Both the position numbers and the translations under genes were made by a program. The notes under the pieces are model-generated. The model was not told where the DNA came from. It did not search any database and saw only the letters and a program-made list of their open reading frames with translations. This document shows, one piece after another, positions 26,941 through 36,999 of a DNA stretch of 49,244 nt (position 1 is the first letter of the stretch; each line of letters opens with the position of its first letter). This stretch comes from Paracoccaceae bacterium. GTDB taxonomy: Bacteria > Pseudomonadota > Alphaproteobacteria > Rhodobacterales > Rhodobacteraceae. The stretch is from positions 1 to 49,244 of the forward strand of contig JAPOTI010000078.1 of the NCBI GenBank assembly GCA_026709265.1, read 5' to 3'.

Positions 26941-28071
26941 GTGTCGCGGTTCGATTTCTATGTTCTGGAGCGGCAAATCGCTGTCTTCGTGTTGTTGACT
27001 GGTATGCTGGTTGTCATTTTTTGGATTAATTTCACGGCACGGGGACTATCTAGCTTTCTTGCAGATACACAGGCGATCAGGCTGCTTCTGCTATACACAT
27101 TCCTTGATCTCCCGGACTCACTATACCGTGCACTCATTCTCGGTGCTTATATCCCTGCTCTTTACACCGCCTATCGTCTGTATGCGGATCGGGAATTATG
27201 GGCTTTGCAGGCCGCCGGTGCCTCTCCTGCGCGATTACTCGCCCCGTTCTTGGCATTCGGGATCCTGATGATCACAATTTCTTCATTTCTTGTGCATGAC
27301 ATTCTTCCGAATAGCCGCGCTCTTGGTTCAGAGGTCAGAGTTCGATTGCAAACGGATATTTCACAATTTCGTGTCAAACCCGGTGAGTTTTTGTTTCCTG
27401 CTGACGAGGTTGCATTCTACGTGCGCGACCGCTCTGAATCAGGAGAATTACTGAATGTGTTCCTGCATCATGGCAAACGCGGTGGTCAGGAAGTCACATA
27501 TATCGCCGAAACTGCGCGAATGGTGGAAGCCGGTGACCAAACACTGTTCGAAATGCAGTCTGGATCGACTCAAATCTGGGATCCGGACACCGATTCAATC
27601 CGCATCATCCAGTTTGAAAAGGCTCGTTTCAACCTCTCTGAACTTGCTCGGGAACTATCGGGTTCGCTGCGTATTGAGAGATTGACCAACTCAGCCAGTC
27701 TGCTCAGCCAATTGCAACAAGATGAAGTCGCACCGGATTACGCCAAGATTCAAAGTACATATGCAGAGATTCATCGCCGGGTGACCTATTCGCTGATGAC
27801 TTTCCTGTTTCCCTTGATCGGTGCCGCCTCTGTAACAGCCAGCGAGGCCTTACGTTTTCGTCGTTTTGTCCCGATTATCATATCACCGGTGATGATTGCG
27901 GCGCTGTTTATTCTGAACAATCATTTCCACAATCTCGTCATTTCCACACATGCGCCGATGATCCTGATGTATGTTCCCGCTGTTCTTGGTATTCTCTGTA
28001 TAGCCATGATGACAGTCGTTGCACTCAAACCATATCGCTTTCAATTCTCAGGAAAGCGGCGCATGGCATGA
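26941..28071 (+). CDS. lptF: LPS export permease LptF
   Basis: 376 residues, GTG start (MSRFDFYVLERQ). Inner-membrane half of the LptB2FG ATP-binding-cassette machine that extracts lipopolysaccharide toward the LptA bridge and LptD. Three N-terminal TM segments (about 12-30, 50-74, 98-118), a periplasmic beta-jellyroll (about 125-270), and three C-terminal TM segments (about 280-360). It heads the run lptF-lptG-lptD-surA-pdxA-rsmA, and its stop overlaps the lptG start (ATGA). Confidence 0.95.
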   Translation: MSRFDFYVLERQIAVFVLLTGMLVVIFWINFTARGLSSFLADTQAIRLLLLYTFLDLPDSLYRALILGAYIPALYTAYRLYADRELWALQAAGASPARLLAPFLAFGILMITISSFLVHDILPNSRALGSEVRVRLQTDISQFRVKPGEFLFPADEVAFYVRDRSESGELLNVFLHHGKRGGQEVTYIAETARMVEAGDQTLFEMQSGSTQIWDPDTDSIRIIQFEKARFNLSELARELSGSLRIERLTNSASLLSQLQQDEVAPDYAKIQSTYAEIHRRVTYSLMTFLFPLIGAASVTASEALRFRRFVPIIISPVMIAALFILNNHFHNLVISTHAPMILMYVPAVLGILCIAMMTVVALKPYRFQFSGKRRMA

Positions 28072-29225
28072 TTCTCGCTCGATACTTTATGCGTAAGTTC
28101 CTGATTGCCCTCGGCACATCAGCAGGATTTTTGTTACTTTTCTCCTTCCTGCTGCAACTCGAACGTTATCTCGTAAGACTGACCGAGCTTGGAGTTTCAC
28201 CCGCAGCCGCAGTCCAGCTTGTTGCGTTGAGTACGCCTAACCAGATTTACGACATGATTCCAGCAATCGTCGGGGTCTCGGCATTGTGGTTCTCCTATCG
28301 CACCAGTGCCGTCCATGAAATGACCGCGGTTCGTGCCGCAGGGACATCAGGTATTGCCGTCTTGGTGATCCCTGCATTGACGTCTTTCACCATTGGATTG
28401 ATTGTCATGACAGTTTTCGGCCCGATTTCTGCCGGTTTATCAAAAAGTTTTGAACAGCAGTTCAGTCAATTGCGCGGGGAACAGAATCAGGTTTTCTTGG
28501 AGAGCGGGGGTTTTTTATGGTTTCGTCAAATTCTTGATGGCCGACAGACCATTCTCAGAGCTGCGCAGACGAATCGCGGTGTATCATTCTCCGATCTTCA
28601 TGTGACGATCTTTGGTCCCGATGGGAACCCATCACAGAGAATTATCGCAGAACGGGCCGAACTCGTTGAAAATATCGCACAATTGACGTCATCAAATCTT
28701 TTTGATTTCACTGCACCCGCAGATCAGGTTCCTGGAATGTGCTTGTATGACTTCAAATCTTATAATCTCTCCCGTAACTCCCAATCATCACCCTACCAAG
28801 CCCAGGTTTGGCCAATCGGTTGCTTCGAGACGGGCCTCACCGCCAGTCAGGTGAGCGACAGTTTTGATCTTCCCGAACTGGTCACATTCTGGCAACTGCC
28901 TGAACATATTCGACTGCTTGAAAAATCAGGATTTTCCGCGGTCAAACACCGTTTGCGTTTTCATCTGGAACTGGCACAACCGCTTCTGCTCGCGGCGATG
29001 GCCCTGGTTGGAGGCGCATTCACCTTTCGGCAACAATATGGGATCAATGCCGTATTGGCCGCACTCGCGGCGACGCTTTGCATTTTAGCTGTGATCTTCA
29101 TACAAGAATTTGCAAGGATTTTGGGGGAGGTTGAGACCATTCATTACCTGATTGTTGCATGGGCTCCGCCGCTGGCCGCATTATTGACTGCGGTGGGACT
29201 CATATCTTTTCGAGAAGGCAGATAG
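28068..29225 (+). CDS. lptG: LPS export permease LptG
   Basis: 385 residues. Partner of LptF in the LPS-extracting transporter, same fold: TM segments at about 11-31, 55-77 and 97-122, periplasmic jellyroll, and three C-terminal TM segments (QPLLLAAMALVGGAFTF onward). The N-terminal ILARYFMRKFLIAL is typical. It overlaps lptF by 4 bases and abuts lptD with no spacing, so the three are translated together. Confidence 0.95.
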   Translation: MILARYFMRKFLIALGTSAGFLLLFSFLLQLERYLVRLTELGVSPAAAVQLVALSTPNQIYDMIPAIVGVSALWFSYRTSAVHEMTAVRAAGTSGIAVLVIPALTSFTIGLIVMTVFGPISAGLSKSFEQQFSQLRGEQNQVFLESGGFLWFRQILDGRQTILRAAQTNRGVSFSDLHVTIFGPDGNPSQRIIAERAELVENIAQLTSSNLFDFTAPADQVPGMCLYDFKSYNLSRNSQSSPYQAQVWPIGCFETGLTASQVSDSFDLPELVTFWQLPEHIRLLEKSGFSAVKHRLRFHLELAQPLLLAAMALVGGAFTFRQQYGINAVLAALAATLCILAVIFIQEFARILGEVETIHYLIVAWAPPLAALLTAVGLISFREGR

Positions 29226-31481
29226 GTGCGGCTTGCCGCACTTGCCATCCTCTTCATCCTGGTCTGTGCCGCGGTGCGGGCGGAGGCGGAAAGGGCGACG
29301 ATTCTCGCAGACAGGATCCTGTACAAGAGAGGTGGTAACGAACTTTCAGCGATCGGAAATGTTGAGATTTTTCTTGATGGACACCATTTGCAAGCCAGCC
29401 AGGTTGATTTCAACCGGGGAATTGTGAGTGTGAAAGGTCCACTGACACTCACAGATCCACATGGCGGGGTCTCCATCGCCGATTATGCTGAACTCGATGA
29501 GAACCTTCGCACAGGTGTTGTGCGCGGGATTGAGATGCTGCTCAATAATCAGCTCCATATTGCTGCGGGTACGCTGAAAACAGATGGCGAACGCTATGTC
29601 ATGCTGGGTAATGCTTTGGTCACCACCTGCCGGACATGCGGCCATGAAGAGCCGCCGATATGGCATTTTCGTTCACGACACACTGTTCTTGATCGTGAAA
29701 ACAAGCGAATTTACCTGCGTGACGCCGAGTTTGTCCTTGGCGATACCCCGCTCCTGTCTTTTCCTTCGCTTGTCCTGCCTTATCCTGGGGTCAAGCGCAA
29801 AAGCGGTGTTTTGCCACCAAAATTGAATTATTCCAGCCATCGCGGATTAACGGTGGGGCTGCCGTATTTTCAGACACTTGATGATCATGCCGACCTGACG
29901 ATTACGCCCTTCGTCAACAACAAGAGATGGCACTATCTTGAGGTCGAGACCCGTCATCGTTTCCAGCAGGGTTGGATCGATGTCACCGGATCTTTGGCCC
30001 ATGACTTTCGTGGCAATAAAGGGGATCGCGGTCACATCCAGGCGTTGGGCGGATGGGATCTCGGGGCCGGTTTTGCCCTGAGCTTTGACGGCACCGAGGT
30101 ATCAGACGCGACCTATCTGGATGCGTATGATTATTCGGAAGACAATACGCTGATCAACAGTATCGGAGTCGATAGACGCGGCAAGGAGACCTACTTTGCC
30201 TACCGCACACGCCAAGTTAAGCAACTCAATCCGATCATGAAGAAAGAATGTCCGAGCTCTGATAGTGATAACATGTGTAAAAAAAACCATCCAGAACCAG
30301 TTGTTGACGTGACTCACCTGCATCCAAGACTCATCCATGAAGCCAATTGGCGCTGGCGCCGCCCGGTTGTTGGAATTGGTGGCATCGCCGGGCTTTCTGT
30401 GGACGCCTACTGGCTGGACCGACCCAATTCCGAAGAATCCCGAAGGATGGCATCGGAGTGCAATCCCATGTCAATATGCCCATCACCCGAAACGGTACAG
30501 AGATTGACAGCAGCAGCCGATTGGAACCGTCGCTGGAATGCCGCCGATACAGGCTTCGTTGTGATGACATCTCTGTCGGCATCGGTTGACAGGCTTCGTC
30601 AAGACCCCTTTGAAGGAAATGGGGATGACACAAAATCAATGCCGACTGAGAAGGTGACACGGACATCTGCAACTGCAGCAGTCGATTTGAGTCTACCCCT
30701 CATTCGTCGTCACAATGGACATGCGCAACTGCTCGAGCCGTTCGTGCAGGTCGCCTGGTCTCCGGATGAAAGTGAAAGAAAAAAAGAATTTCTGAATGAG
30801 GACAGTTACTTTGTGGAATTTGATGAAACCAACCTGCGCGCGGCTGAGCGATTTGCTGGACATGATCGCAACGAAACTGGCCTGCGCTTCAATGTCGGGG
30901 TCAAGAATACCAGCCGCTTCAGCGATGGTCACAATCTCGAACTGCTCTTGGGACGGGTCTTCAGGAATGACGATGATCAACAGTTCACCGAGCAATCAGG
31001 CCTCGCCGGCAAACGTTCCGATTATGTCATTGCCGCTGACCTGCAGACCAATAGCGGTGTCAGTCTCAAACAAAGTGTTGTCGCAGGTGATGATCTTGAA
31101 GTGGAAAAATCTGTCTCGCGCCTGAGCTATGACTCGAATGATTTCGGATTCGACCTTGGTTATTCGAACCTGGCCAAGGATGAAAAAGAAGGAATGAACG
31201 ATGACAGCGAGTCATTGCTTGCTGCAGTTCAGGTTGGTCTGGATAATGGCTGGCAGTTTGGTTCCGATGTCAATCTGGATCTCGGGCAAAAGGCAGAAAG
31301 TCATGTCGGCCTCGGTGTCGAATTCAATCGACAATGTCTGGGATTTTCTGCTAGGATGGAGCGATCACTGCGCACAGAAGCCACACCCAAAGAAAAGAAC
31401 TCGTTCAGCATCGAATTTTCGCTGGGAAGTCTTTCAGGCTCCCGCGTCGAATCTTCTGAAACGGCCTGCAACGGCGGCTGA
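29226..31481 (+). CDS. lptD: LPS-assembly outer-membrane protein LptD
   Basis: 751 residues, GTG start immediately after the lptG stop. Signal peptide (about 1-19), N-terminal OstA/jellyroll domain (ILADRILYKRGGNELSAIGNVEI), then a beta-barrel with alternating strands to the C terminus. It inserts LPS into the outer leaflet. CRTC at 135-138 gives a Cys pair just before the barrel region, with further Cys in CPSSDSDNMC, which could support the disulfides needed for assembly. The neighbouring SurA chaperone assists outer-membrane protein folding. Confidence 0.94.
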   Translation: MRLAALAILFILVCAAVRAEAERATILADRILYKRGGNELSAIGNVEIFLDGHHLQASQVDFNRGIVSVKGPLTLTDPHGGVSIADYAELDENLRTGVVRGIEMLLNNQLHIAAGTLKTDGERYVMLGNALVTTCRTCGHEEPPIWHFRSRHTVLDRENKRIYLRDAEFVLGDTPLLSFPSLVLPYPGVKRKSGVLPPKLNYSSHRGLTVGLPYFQTLDDHADLTITPFVNNKRWHYLEVETRHRFQQGWIDVTGSLAHDFRGNKGDRGHIQALGGWDLGAGFALSFDGTEVSDATYLDAYDYSEDNTLINSIGVDRRGKETYFAYRTRQVKQLNPIMKKECPSSDSDNMCKKNHPEPVVDVTHLHPRLIHEANWRWRRPVVGIGGIAGLSVDAYWLDRPNSEESRRMASECNPMSICPSPETVQRLTAAADWNRRWNAADTGFVVMTSLSASVDRLRQDPFEGNGDDTKSMPTEKVTRTSATAAVDLSLPLIRRHNGHAQLLEPFVQVAWSPDESERKKEFLNEDSYFVEFDETNLRAAERFAGHDRNETGLRFNVGVKNTSRFSDGHNLELLLGRVFRNDDDQQFTEQSGLAGKRSDYVIAADLQTNSGVSLKQSVVAGDDLEVEKSVSRLSYDSNDFGFDLGYSNLAKDEKEGMNDDSESLLAAVQVGLDNGWQFGSDVNLDLGQKAESHVGLGVEFNRQCLGFSARMERSLRTEATPKEKNSFSIEFSLGSLSGSRVESSETACNGG

Positions 31482-31496
31482 ACGATAGGAAATATC

Positions 31497-32702
31497 ATGA
31501 TTCGCGTTCTCGTTCTTGTCACTGCTCTGGCCTGTTTGTCGATACTGGTCGCACCGGCAGAAAGCAGCATGTTTAGCACTGCGATTAAGGTCAATGGAAT
31601 TGGCATCAGCCATTATGACCTCGATCAGCGTCAAAAACTGTTGCGCGCGATCAACAGACCGGGTGATCTGGCCGCTCTTGCAGAAGAAGCCTTGATCAAT
31701 GAGCGTCTTTATCTTGAAGAGGCAAATCGACTGGGATTCGCGGTCACTGACGAAGAGATCGCGGGTGGCATCGAGGAGTTCGCCGCGCGCGGTTCGCTGG
31801 GTCCGGAGCAATTCCTGCGGGAAATCGCAAAGTTTGGTGTGACGCGCGACTCCTTTGTCAGCTTTGTCCGTGCCGGTGTCGCATGGCGAAAAGTGGTCAG
31901 CGCAAGATTTAACCCGGTTGTTGCCGAGCTTGGTATTTTGGAAGTCGAACAAGCCCTCGCCTTCCAGCCCGCGCCGACCTTTGTCTCGGCGCGGATATCA
32001 GAAGTCGCGCTGTCACTTCAGCCGAATGTCGCCGCACGAAGCCGTGATCTCGCCGATCGCATTTCCCGTACAGTGACAAATGCAGGAGAATTTGCCGAAA
32101 CCGCCAGATCCCTGTCGATTGCCGAAAGTCGCAACGATGGTGGATCACTCGGCTGGGTGCAGCTTGACCGTATGCCGCCCAATGTTCGCGCGGCCATCCA
32201 GGCAACGCCCGTGGGCCGTGTGACTCCGGCCGTGGAAACAGATGCAGCGGTGTTTGTTTTCTTTAAACATGAACTGCGTGAAGAGTCTGGCCGACTCGGG
32301 CCTGAAACAACCGATTATGCGGTATTGCGAGTCGCTCCGGGAGTTGACCAGACGGCGCGAGAGCGGGCCAATGAGATCATCGCAAGAATTGATTCATGTG
32401 CGGATCTGCGGGCGGTCTCCCGAGAATTTCCAAGAGGCTTTTTCCGCGCCAATTCGATCGGTTCCGGTGACGAATCGCGCTACACTCTCCATTTGGCGCG
32501 ACTTGATGCGGATGAAACGGCCATCGTGCCGATTGGCGGCTCAAATGCGATCGAATTGCTGATGTTGTGCAGCCGCCGGGCATCGCTCCCGGTCGAACAA
32601 CGTGAGACAATTCTTGGTCAAAAACGCAATGAAAAAATAGAAGATTATGCTTCCAATCTTCTGGCCAATTTGCGTGCCTCTGCCATTATCAGTCGGGAGT
32701 GA
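31497..32702 (+). CDS. surA: Periplasmic chaperone/peptidyl-prolyl isomerase SurA
   Basis: 401 residues. Signal peptide (about 1-22), a SurA N-terminal chaperone domain (IKVNGIGISHYDLDQRQKLL, LINERLYLEEANR), and one parvulin domain (about 160-265) with SIAESRNDGGSLGWV. It folds outer-membrane proteins such as LptD. AGGAAA precedes the ATG. The last codons overlap the pdxA start. Confidence 0.92.
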   Translation: MIRVLVLVTALACLSILVAPAESSMFSTAIKVNGIGISHYDLDQRQKLLRAINRPGDLAALAEEALINERLYLEEANRLGFAVTDEEIAGGIEEFAARGSLGPEQFLREIAKFGVTRDSFVSFVRAGVAWRKVVSARFNPVVAELGILEVEQALAFQPAPTFVSARISEVALSLQPNVAARSRDLADRISRTVTNAGEFAETARSLSIAESRNDGGSLGWVQLDRMPPNVRAAIQATPVGRVTPAVETDAAVFVFFKHELREESGRLGPETTDYAVLRVAPGVDQTARERANEIIARIDSCADLRAVSREFPRGFFRANSIGSGDESRYTLHLARLDADETAIVPIGGSNAIELLMLCSRRASLPVEQRETILGQKRNEKIEDYASNLLANLRASAIISRE

Positions 32703-33688
32703 TGTCTAAACCTGTTGCCCTGACGCCGGGGGACCCGGCTGGCGTTGGTATTGAACTTGCTGTCGCTGCATGGAAGGAACTTCATCGAGGCTCTGATTTT
32801 TTTCTGTTCGCGGATCGCCGCCAAATGGCAGCGCTGGGCGATTCAGTGCAGAGTTGTGAAATCAACCAACCTGAAATGGCAACGGCTGCGATGAAGGACG
32901 GTATACCGTTTATCCATCTCGACTTTCCGACTCTGGTCCATGCCGGAGAACCGGTAGTAGAAAATTCCGAGGCGGTCATCAGGGCAATTGAAATCGCCGT
33001 GGACATGGCAAAAGGCAGAAAGATTGCCGCTGTTTGCACGGGACCGGTGAACAAGAGATTACTCCGGCAGACCGGTCGTTTCCCCTATCCCGGACAAACA
33101 GAATTCTTGCAACATATCTGCAGTGCAAGAGATGTTGCAATGTTGCTTGCCTCACCGGAACTACGAACCGTTCCAGTGACCATCCATACAGCACTGCGGA
33201 CCGTTCCAGCTGAATTGACCACAGATCGGATTATCCGTGCCGGGCGCATAACGCATGATGGATTGCGCCGTGATTTGGCAATAGATGCGCCGCGCATCGC
33301 CATTGCCGGTCTCAATCCGCATGCCGGGGAAGCGGGCCTCATGGGCGACGAAGATGAAAGAGTCATTGTCCCGGCGATTCGTAAGCTTGTTGATTCCGGT
33401 ATTCAGGCATCCGGCCCGCGTCCGGCAGATAGTCTATTCCATGAATCTGCCCGATCTTCATATGATGTGGCATTATGCATGTACCATGATCAGGCTCTGA
33501 TACCGGTGAAAACTCTCGACTTCTTTGGAACAGTCAACGTGACGTTGGGGCTGCCCATCATCCGGACATCCCCTGACCATGGAACAGGTTTCGACATTGC
33601 CGGAAAAGGAATCGCACGCCCCGAAAGTCTCATTCGTGCCATTGAAATGGCTCATGAAATGGCGGCAAACAGGAACTTGGCCGTTTGA
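32702..33688 (+). CDS. pdxA: 4-hydroxythreonine-4-phosphate dehydrogenase
   Basis: 328 residues from ATG 32702, which overlaps the surA stop as TGATG; a GTG one codon earlier is also possible. NAD-dependent, metal-requiring step of the DXP-dependent vitamin B6 pathway. Motifs: TPGDPAGVGIE, HAGEAGLMGDEDE and MYHDQALIPVKTLDFFG with the metal-binding His, then TSPDHGTGFDIAG. With pdxH at 11.7-12.3 kb, two B6 genes lie in the window. Overlaps rsmA. Confidence 0.96.
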   Translation: MSKPVALTPGDPAGVGIELAVAAWKELHRGSDFFLFADRRQMAALGDSVQSCEINQPEMATAAMKDGIPFIHLDFPTLVHAGEPVVENSEAVIRAIEIAVDMAKGRKIAAVCTGPVNKRLLRQTGRFPYPGQTEFLQHICSARDVAMLLASPELRTVPVTIHTALRTVPAELTTDRIIRAGRITHDGLRRDLAIDAPRIAIAGLNPHAGEAGLMGDEDERVIVPAIRKLVDSGIQASGPRPADSLFHESARSSYDVALCMYHDQALIPVKTLDFFGTVNVTLGLPIIRTSPDHGTGFDIAGKGIARPESLIRAIEMAHEMAANRNLAV

Positions 33689-34533
33689 CTGATCTGTCGT
33701 GTCTGCCACCTCTTCGTGAAGTCATCGCTGAACATAAGTTGTCTGCCCGCAAGACATTTGGGCAGAATTTTCTGCTAGACGAGAATCTGACAGACAGGAT
33801 TGCTCGGTTGGCGGGACCGCTCAAAGGATATGATATCCTCGAGATTGGCCCCGGACCGGGTGGGTTAACTCGCAGCCTCGTGCGTGCCGGCGCACGCAAA
33901 GTGCTCTGTGTGGAAATTGACAAACGTTTCGTGCCGGCACTTCAACCATTGACCTCTATTGCTTCAGTCGAAATCGTTCATGCCGATGCCTTGAAATGGA
34001 ATCCATTGGGACAGTTGAATCCACCGATCAAGATTGTTTCCAATCTTCCCTTTAATTCCGCGACCCCATTGTTTGCGCACTGGTTGGAGTCAGTTGACTG
34101 GCCACCTTTCTGGACGAGTCTGACCCTGATGTTTCAGCAAGAAACAGCGGAGAGAATTCTTGCTGATATCGGTTCAAAGTCCTACGGTCGGTTGTCGGTC
34201 CTGGCACAATGGCGCACGCAGGCCCGTTTGGCTCTCCGTGTTCCTGCCGCAGCGTTTGTGCCGAAACCCAAAGTGAATGCCTGTGTTATTCAGGTCCGAT
34301 GGCAGGAAGAAAGCCCTGACAGGACGAATCCATATATACTCCGTCAGATTACAAAAGCAGCCTTCGGACAAAGAAGGAAAATGGTGCGAACCAGTCTCAA
34401 GTCTTTGGGTCCTGATATTGACTCTTCCCTCAAGGCAACGGGCATTCCTCCGGATTCGCGACCCGAAACGATAACAGTCGCGCAGTTCTGTCAGTTGGCA
34501 CGGCAGCTTCAACGCGAAAGGGAAGGTTCATGA
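33685..34533 (+). CDS. rsmA: 16S rRNA dimethyladenosine transferase
   Basis: 282 residues, TTG start that overlaps the pdxA stop. Dimethylates the two adjacent adenines near the 3' end of 16S rRNA using S-adenosylmethionine. Motifs: ARKTFGQNFLLD, EIGPGPGGLT (SAM site), and the catalytic NLPFNSATPL (usually NLPYxxx), then PKPKVNACVI and AFGQRRKMVRTSL. It ends the six-gene run; island 2 begins about 100 bases later. Confidence 0.95.
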   Translation: MTDLSCLPPLREVIAEHKLSARKTFGQNFLLDENLTDRIARLAGPLKGYDILEIGPGPGGLTRSLVRAGARKVLCVEIDKRFVPALQPLTSIASVEIVHADALKWNPLGQLNPPIKIVSNLPFNSATPLFAHWLESVDWPPFWTSLTLMFQQETAERILADIGSKSYGRLSVLAQWRTQARLALRVPAAAFVPKPKVNACVIQVRWQEESPDRTNPYILRQITKAAFGQRRKMVRTSLKSLGPDIDSSLKATGIPPDSRPETITVAQFCQLARQLQREREGS

Positions 34534-34862
34534 CAATTCAATGACATGACTGTGATAGATTACGAAGACGTATCCAATAGATGTGTATTCGAACCTGGAC
34601 ATAGCGGGCAGATGAACCCCCCGTCGTGCAAAGAAGGTCTGTCCTATATTGGGTAGATCCCAACGAAGGTACGTCAAGTCCCACAGGATGTGTGGGTTTG
34701 TCGCGCCTGGATTGGACTGTCATTTGTCATAAAAGACAATGTGGTTTCAAATCAACCGATGATTGCAGTTTGAACCCCGGATGATGGCAGGTCGACCCCA
34801 AATCGCAGTCAGGCGACGCGGCGGGCGCAGTCAATCCGGGCGTCGAGATCTCCATTCGGTCA
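34534..34862. other. Gene-free left edge of island 2
   Basis: No gene seen. It holds the first copy of the 66-bp direct repeat (34651-34716) and, at about 34735-34762, a weak relative of the shared block at 38218-38250. No clear terminator after rsmA. Confidence 0.6.
34651..34716. repeat. 66-bp direct repeat, copy 1
   Basis: Starts GGGTAGATCCCAACG and ends GCCTGGATTGGA. It matches 37484-37549 at 62 of 66 positions without gaps. Inside is a hairpin, CCCACA-GGATG-TGTGGG. The two copies enclose the higBA, transposase and relBE genes. Confidence 0.9.
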
Positions 34863-35156
34863 TCAGCCGGAATCGGCTTGAATGGGATCAAGGTGGATCT
34901 CCAGTTTTGTTCCCACGGCCTGGGCGTAGCGGGCGAGTTTGGCAAGACTGACATTCTGGCGTGCGCCTTCAATGCGTGAGACCTCGCTCTGTTGGGTGCC
35001 CATACGTTCGGCCACCTCGGTTTGCGACAGACCTGCCGCGGTGCGGGCCACCACAAGCTTGCGGGCCAGGTCATACTCAGGGGCCAGTGCCGCGTAGGCG
35101 GCGCGATGATCAGGATCGCGCAGGAACGCGGTCTTCAGGTCTGCGAGTTGGGTCAT
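34863..35156 (-). CDS. higA: HigA-type antitoxin (XRE family)
   Basis: 97 residues. Xre-family helix-turn-helix in the middle (ARTAAGLSQTEVAERMGTQQSEVSRIE), followed by LAKLARYAQAVGTKLEIHL. This order is that of antitoxins paired with Gp49/HigB toxins. It would neutralise the toxin and repress the operon. Its start overlaps the stop of the upstream toxin gene by four bases, so toxin comes first, as usual for higBA. Confidence 0.88.
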   Translation of the reverse strand: MTQLADLKTAFLRDPDHRAAYAALAPEYDLARKLVVARTAAGLSQTEVAERMGTQQSEVSRIEGARQNVSLAKLARYAQAVGTKLEIHLDPIQADSG

Positions 35157-35503
35157 GTCACCTCCTGTGCCCTCTGTCTGGCGAGTTCAAGTGCCGCCGT
35201 GGGCGTTTTCCGGGTTTTCTTCTGGAACACATGGACAACAACCAGCCGTCGTTCCGTGGCCGTGACACAAATGGCGCGGGCCCGTCCGTCTTTTCCATTC
35301 AGGCGCATTTCCCAAAGGACCTCGCGCAAAAAACGAACATGCGGCATCCCCACCGTTTTCGGGCCATAGTCGGCCAGAAGTTCACCGACCCATAAGAAAC
35401 GCGCATATAACTCACGCGGCAATTTGGCCAGTTCACGACCAACTCTGGGAGTGATTCCCATATGGCTGGGTTTGGACCACGATTGATTCCTGATCGGTTT
35501 CAT
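35153..35503 (-). CDS. higB: HigB/Gp49-type toxin
   Basis: 116 residues from the longest start; 102 from MGITPRVGREL at 35461. RelE-fold toxin of the Gp49 family, expected to cleave mRNA at the ribosome: FLWVGELLADYG, HVRFLREVLWEMRLNGKDGRARAICVTA, VVHVFQKKTRKTP and LELARQRAQE are the family's conserved runs. Followed at once by its antitoxin. The pair appears intact. Confidence 0.87.
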   Translation of the reverse strand: MKPIRNQSWSKPSHMGITPRVGRELAKLPRELYARFLWVGELLADYGPKTVGMPHVRFLREVLWEMRLNGKDGRARAICVTATERRLVVVHVFQKKTRKTPTAALELARQRAQEVT

Positions 35504-35511
35504 CTGGCGAA

Positions 35512-36420
35512 TCAGGCGACTCTGGCGAGGGGTGTGCGATTGTCGTTGGCCGAGAGGTTGGCATGGGCGTGTCGCCGTCGGTGGGTCAGTTGGGCCCAGA
35601 CGCTGTCAAAGCATCCCGATTTGAGCAGAGCCCGGAAGGTGAGAACGCCCTGGCCACCGGCGCGGCCCCATCTCGGGCCGCTACGCTTGAGCCGGGTGTT
35701 GACGATCATTTTGTTCGCCGCCTCGACAGCGCCGCTGCCGATGGGAGAGCCGGCATCGCGGGCCGCTTTGTCACGCATCCGCTGGCGGTGACTGCGGACA
35801 TACCCAATGGCGGTGGTGATCTCGCCAGCCCCTGGGCTTTTCCGCTGGAGATATCGCAACGCATCGATCATCTGGCCCACGCCCTGGGGATCCTCTGTCA
35901 GGATCGCCTTGTGTGTATCGAACCCCGCCGTGCTCCTGGCGCTCTCCGCGCCAATCGCGGCATCAACCGCGGCCTTGAGAGAGGGGCAGGCCTGCCCGAT
36001 ATCGACCCACCTGATATCCGGGGTCAAACTCTCCAGAAAGGTCCAGTTGTCCCGGGCCCCATCGGCGATGGCGACAATCTTCAACTCTCGACTCTCCGCC
36101 GCCGCCTGCGGCATCCCGTGCCACACCTCCTGGCTGATCTGGCGTTTCAGACAGGTTTGGCCCGGTTCGGGAAGCCGGGCAAAAGTGCGCTGTGTGAGCA
36201 TCGTCCCTTCACTGTCGAGTGGGGCCACAACACCGCAGGCGGCCACGCCAGCCCGGTTCCATGGCCTGTCCATCAAGCTCTTCCGCAGGCATCCGCAGCA
36301 TCGTGCCATCCAGTGAGACCCGCAGGGCCACCGCATCATCATGCAGGCTCTCATCGCCCCGCACCTCTGTGAGGAGATCGTCCGCCTGATCCTCAAATTC
36401 CTGCCCCCTGTACCTTTTGA
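35512..36420 (-). pseudogene. ISKra4-like transposase, frameshifted
   Basis: The C-terminal two thirds read well: DSEGTMLTQRTFARLPEPG, VAIADGARDNWTFLESL, YVRSHRQRM, SPIGSGAVEAANKMIV, RWGRAGGQGVLTFRALL. The N-terminal part with YRGQEFEDQADDLL and VSLDGTMLRMPAEELDG is one frame away, and the shift falls at about 36235-36245. So the transposase is broken, unless programmed frameshifting joins the parts. It belongs to a different subgroup from the 4773-5519 remnant. Upstream sequence to 36843 is open but not protein-like. I could not find the terminal inverted repeats. Confidence 0.72.
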
Positions 36421-36907
36421 ACTGGCCTTTTGGCTCTCTTTCTGGGGGTGCTCGGCTGCGGTTTGTGCGGGCGCGTCATGTTCGCGGTGGGGACGGCCCA
36501 GCGGTTGGGCCAGTTTCTTCTGCGTGATCACGTTGTCACGCTTGTTGAAACACATGCCGGATCCGAAGACGGGGCGGGCTGGATCCGGACCAACTGCCCG
36601 CACCCCCAACCGCCTGACACACAATCGCCGGAGCCTGCCGCCGGCTGTGCCGGGCCATGAGGCCAGTGAAAAAGACAAAAGGTCCAACCCCCACCAACCC
36701 CACAGTTTCCACCCGTGCCTCCAAAAACCACCAATGTCCCGGGGATCAAACACAGGCCAGATTCTGAACGCTGGCAGCCCGGTCCAAGGGCACGTCGTGA
36801 TGGCTCTGGTGGTGATGCCATCGATAACTGTAGTGACCTGCAACCAACCTGCAAAAACCCGATTGATAAATGCCCATCACAAAAACCTGACAATTCATTC
36901 TGAAGTT

Positions 36908-36934
36908 GACATAAACCTTTGTTGCGAGGAAACC
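36908..36934. repeat. 27-bp accessory-island motif, copy 3 (diverged)
   Basis: GACATAAACCTTTGTTGCGAGGAAACC has 21 of 26 comparable bases of the motif at 4765-4791 in the same orientation. With 37603-37629 it forms an inverted pair around the relBE-type genes. Confidence 0.7.
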
Positions 36935-36999
36935 GACCTTCTGGACAGATCGTCGCCGATGTCATACATGTCATACGATGAGGAGATCAGGAGAGTACC

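Noticed and set aside
35563-36372. Plus-strand open frame of 269 codons
   Set aside because: It is the antisense shadow of the transposase; its residues (many Arg, Pro, Ala) show no protein family.
36421-36843. N-terminal extension of the second transposase
   Set aside because: The frame is open, but the residues are not transposase-like and the conserved N-terminal part lies in another frame.
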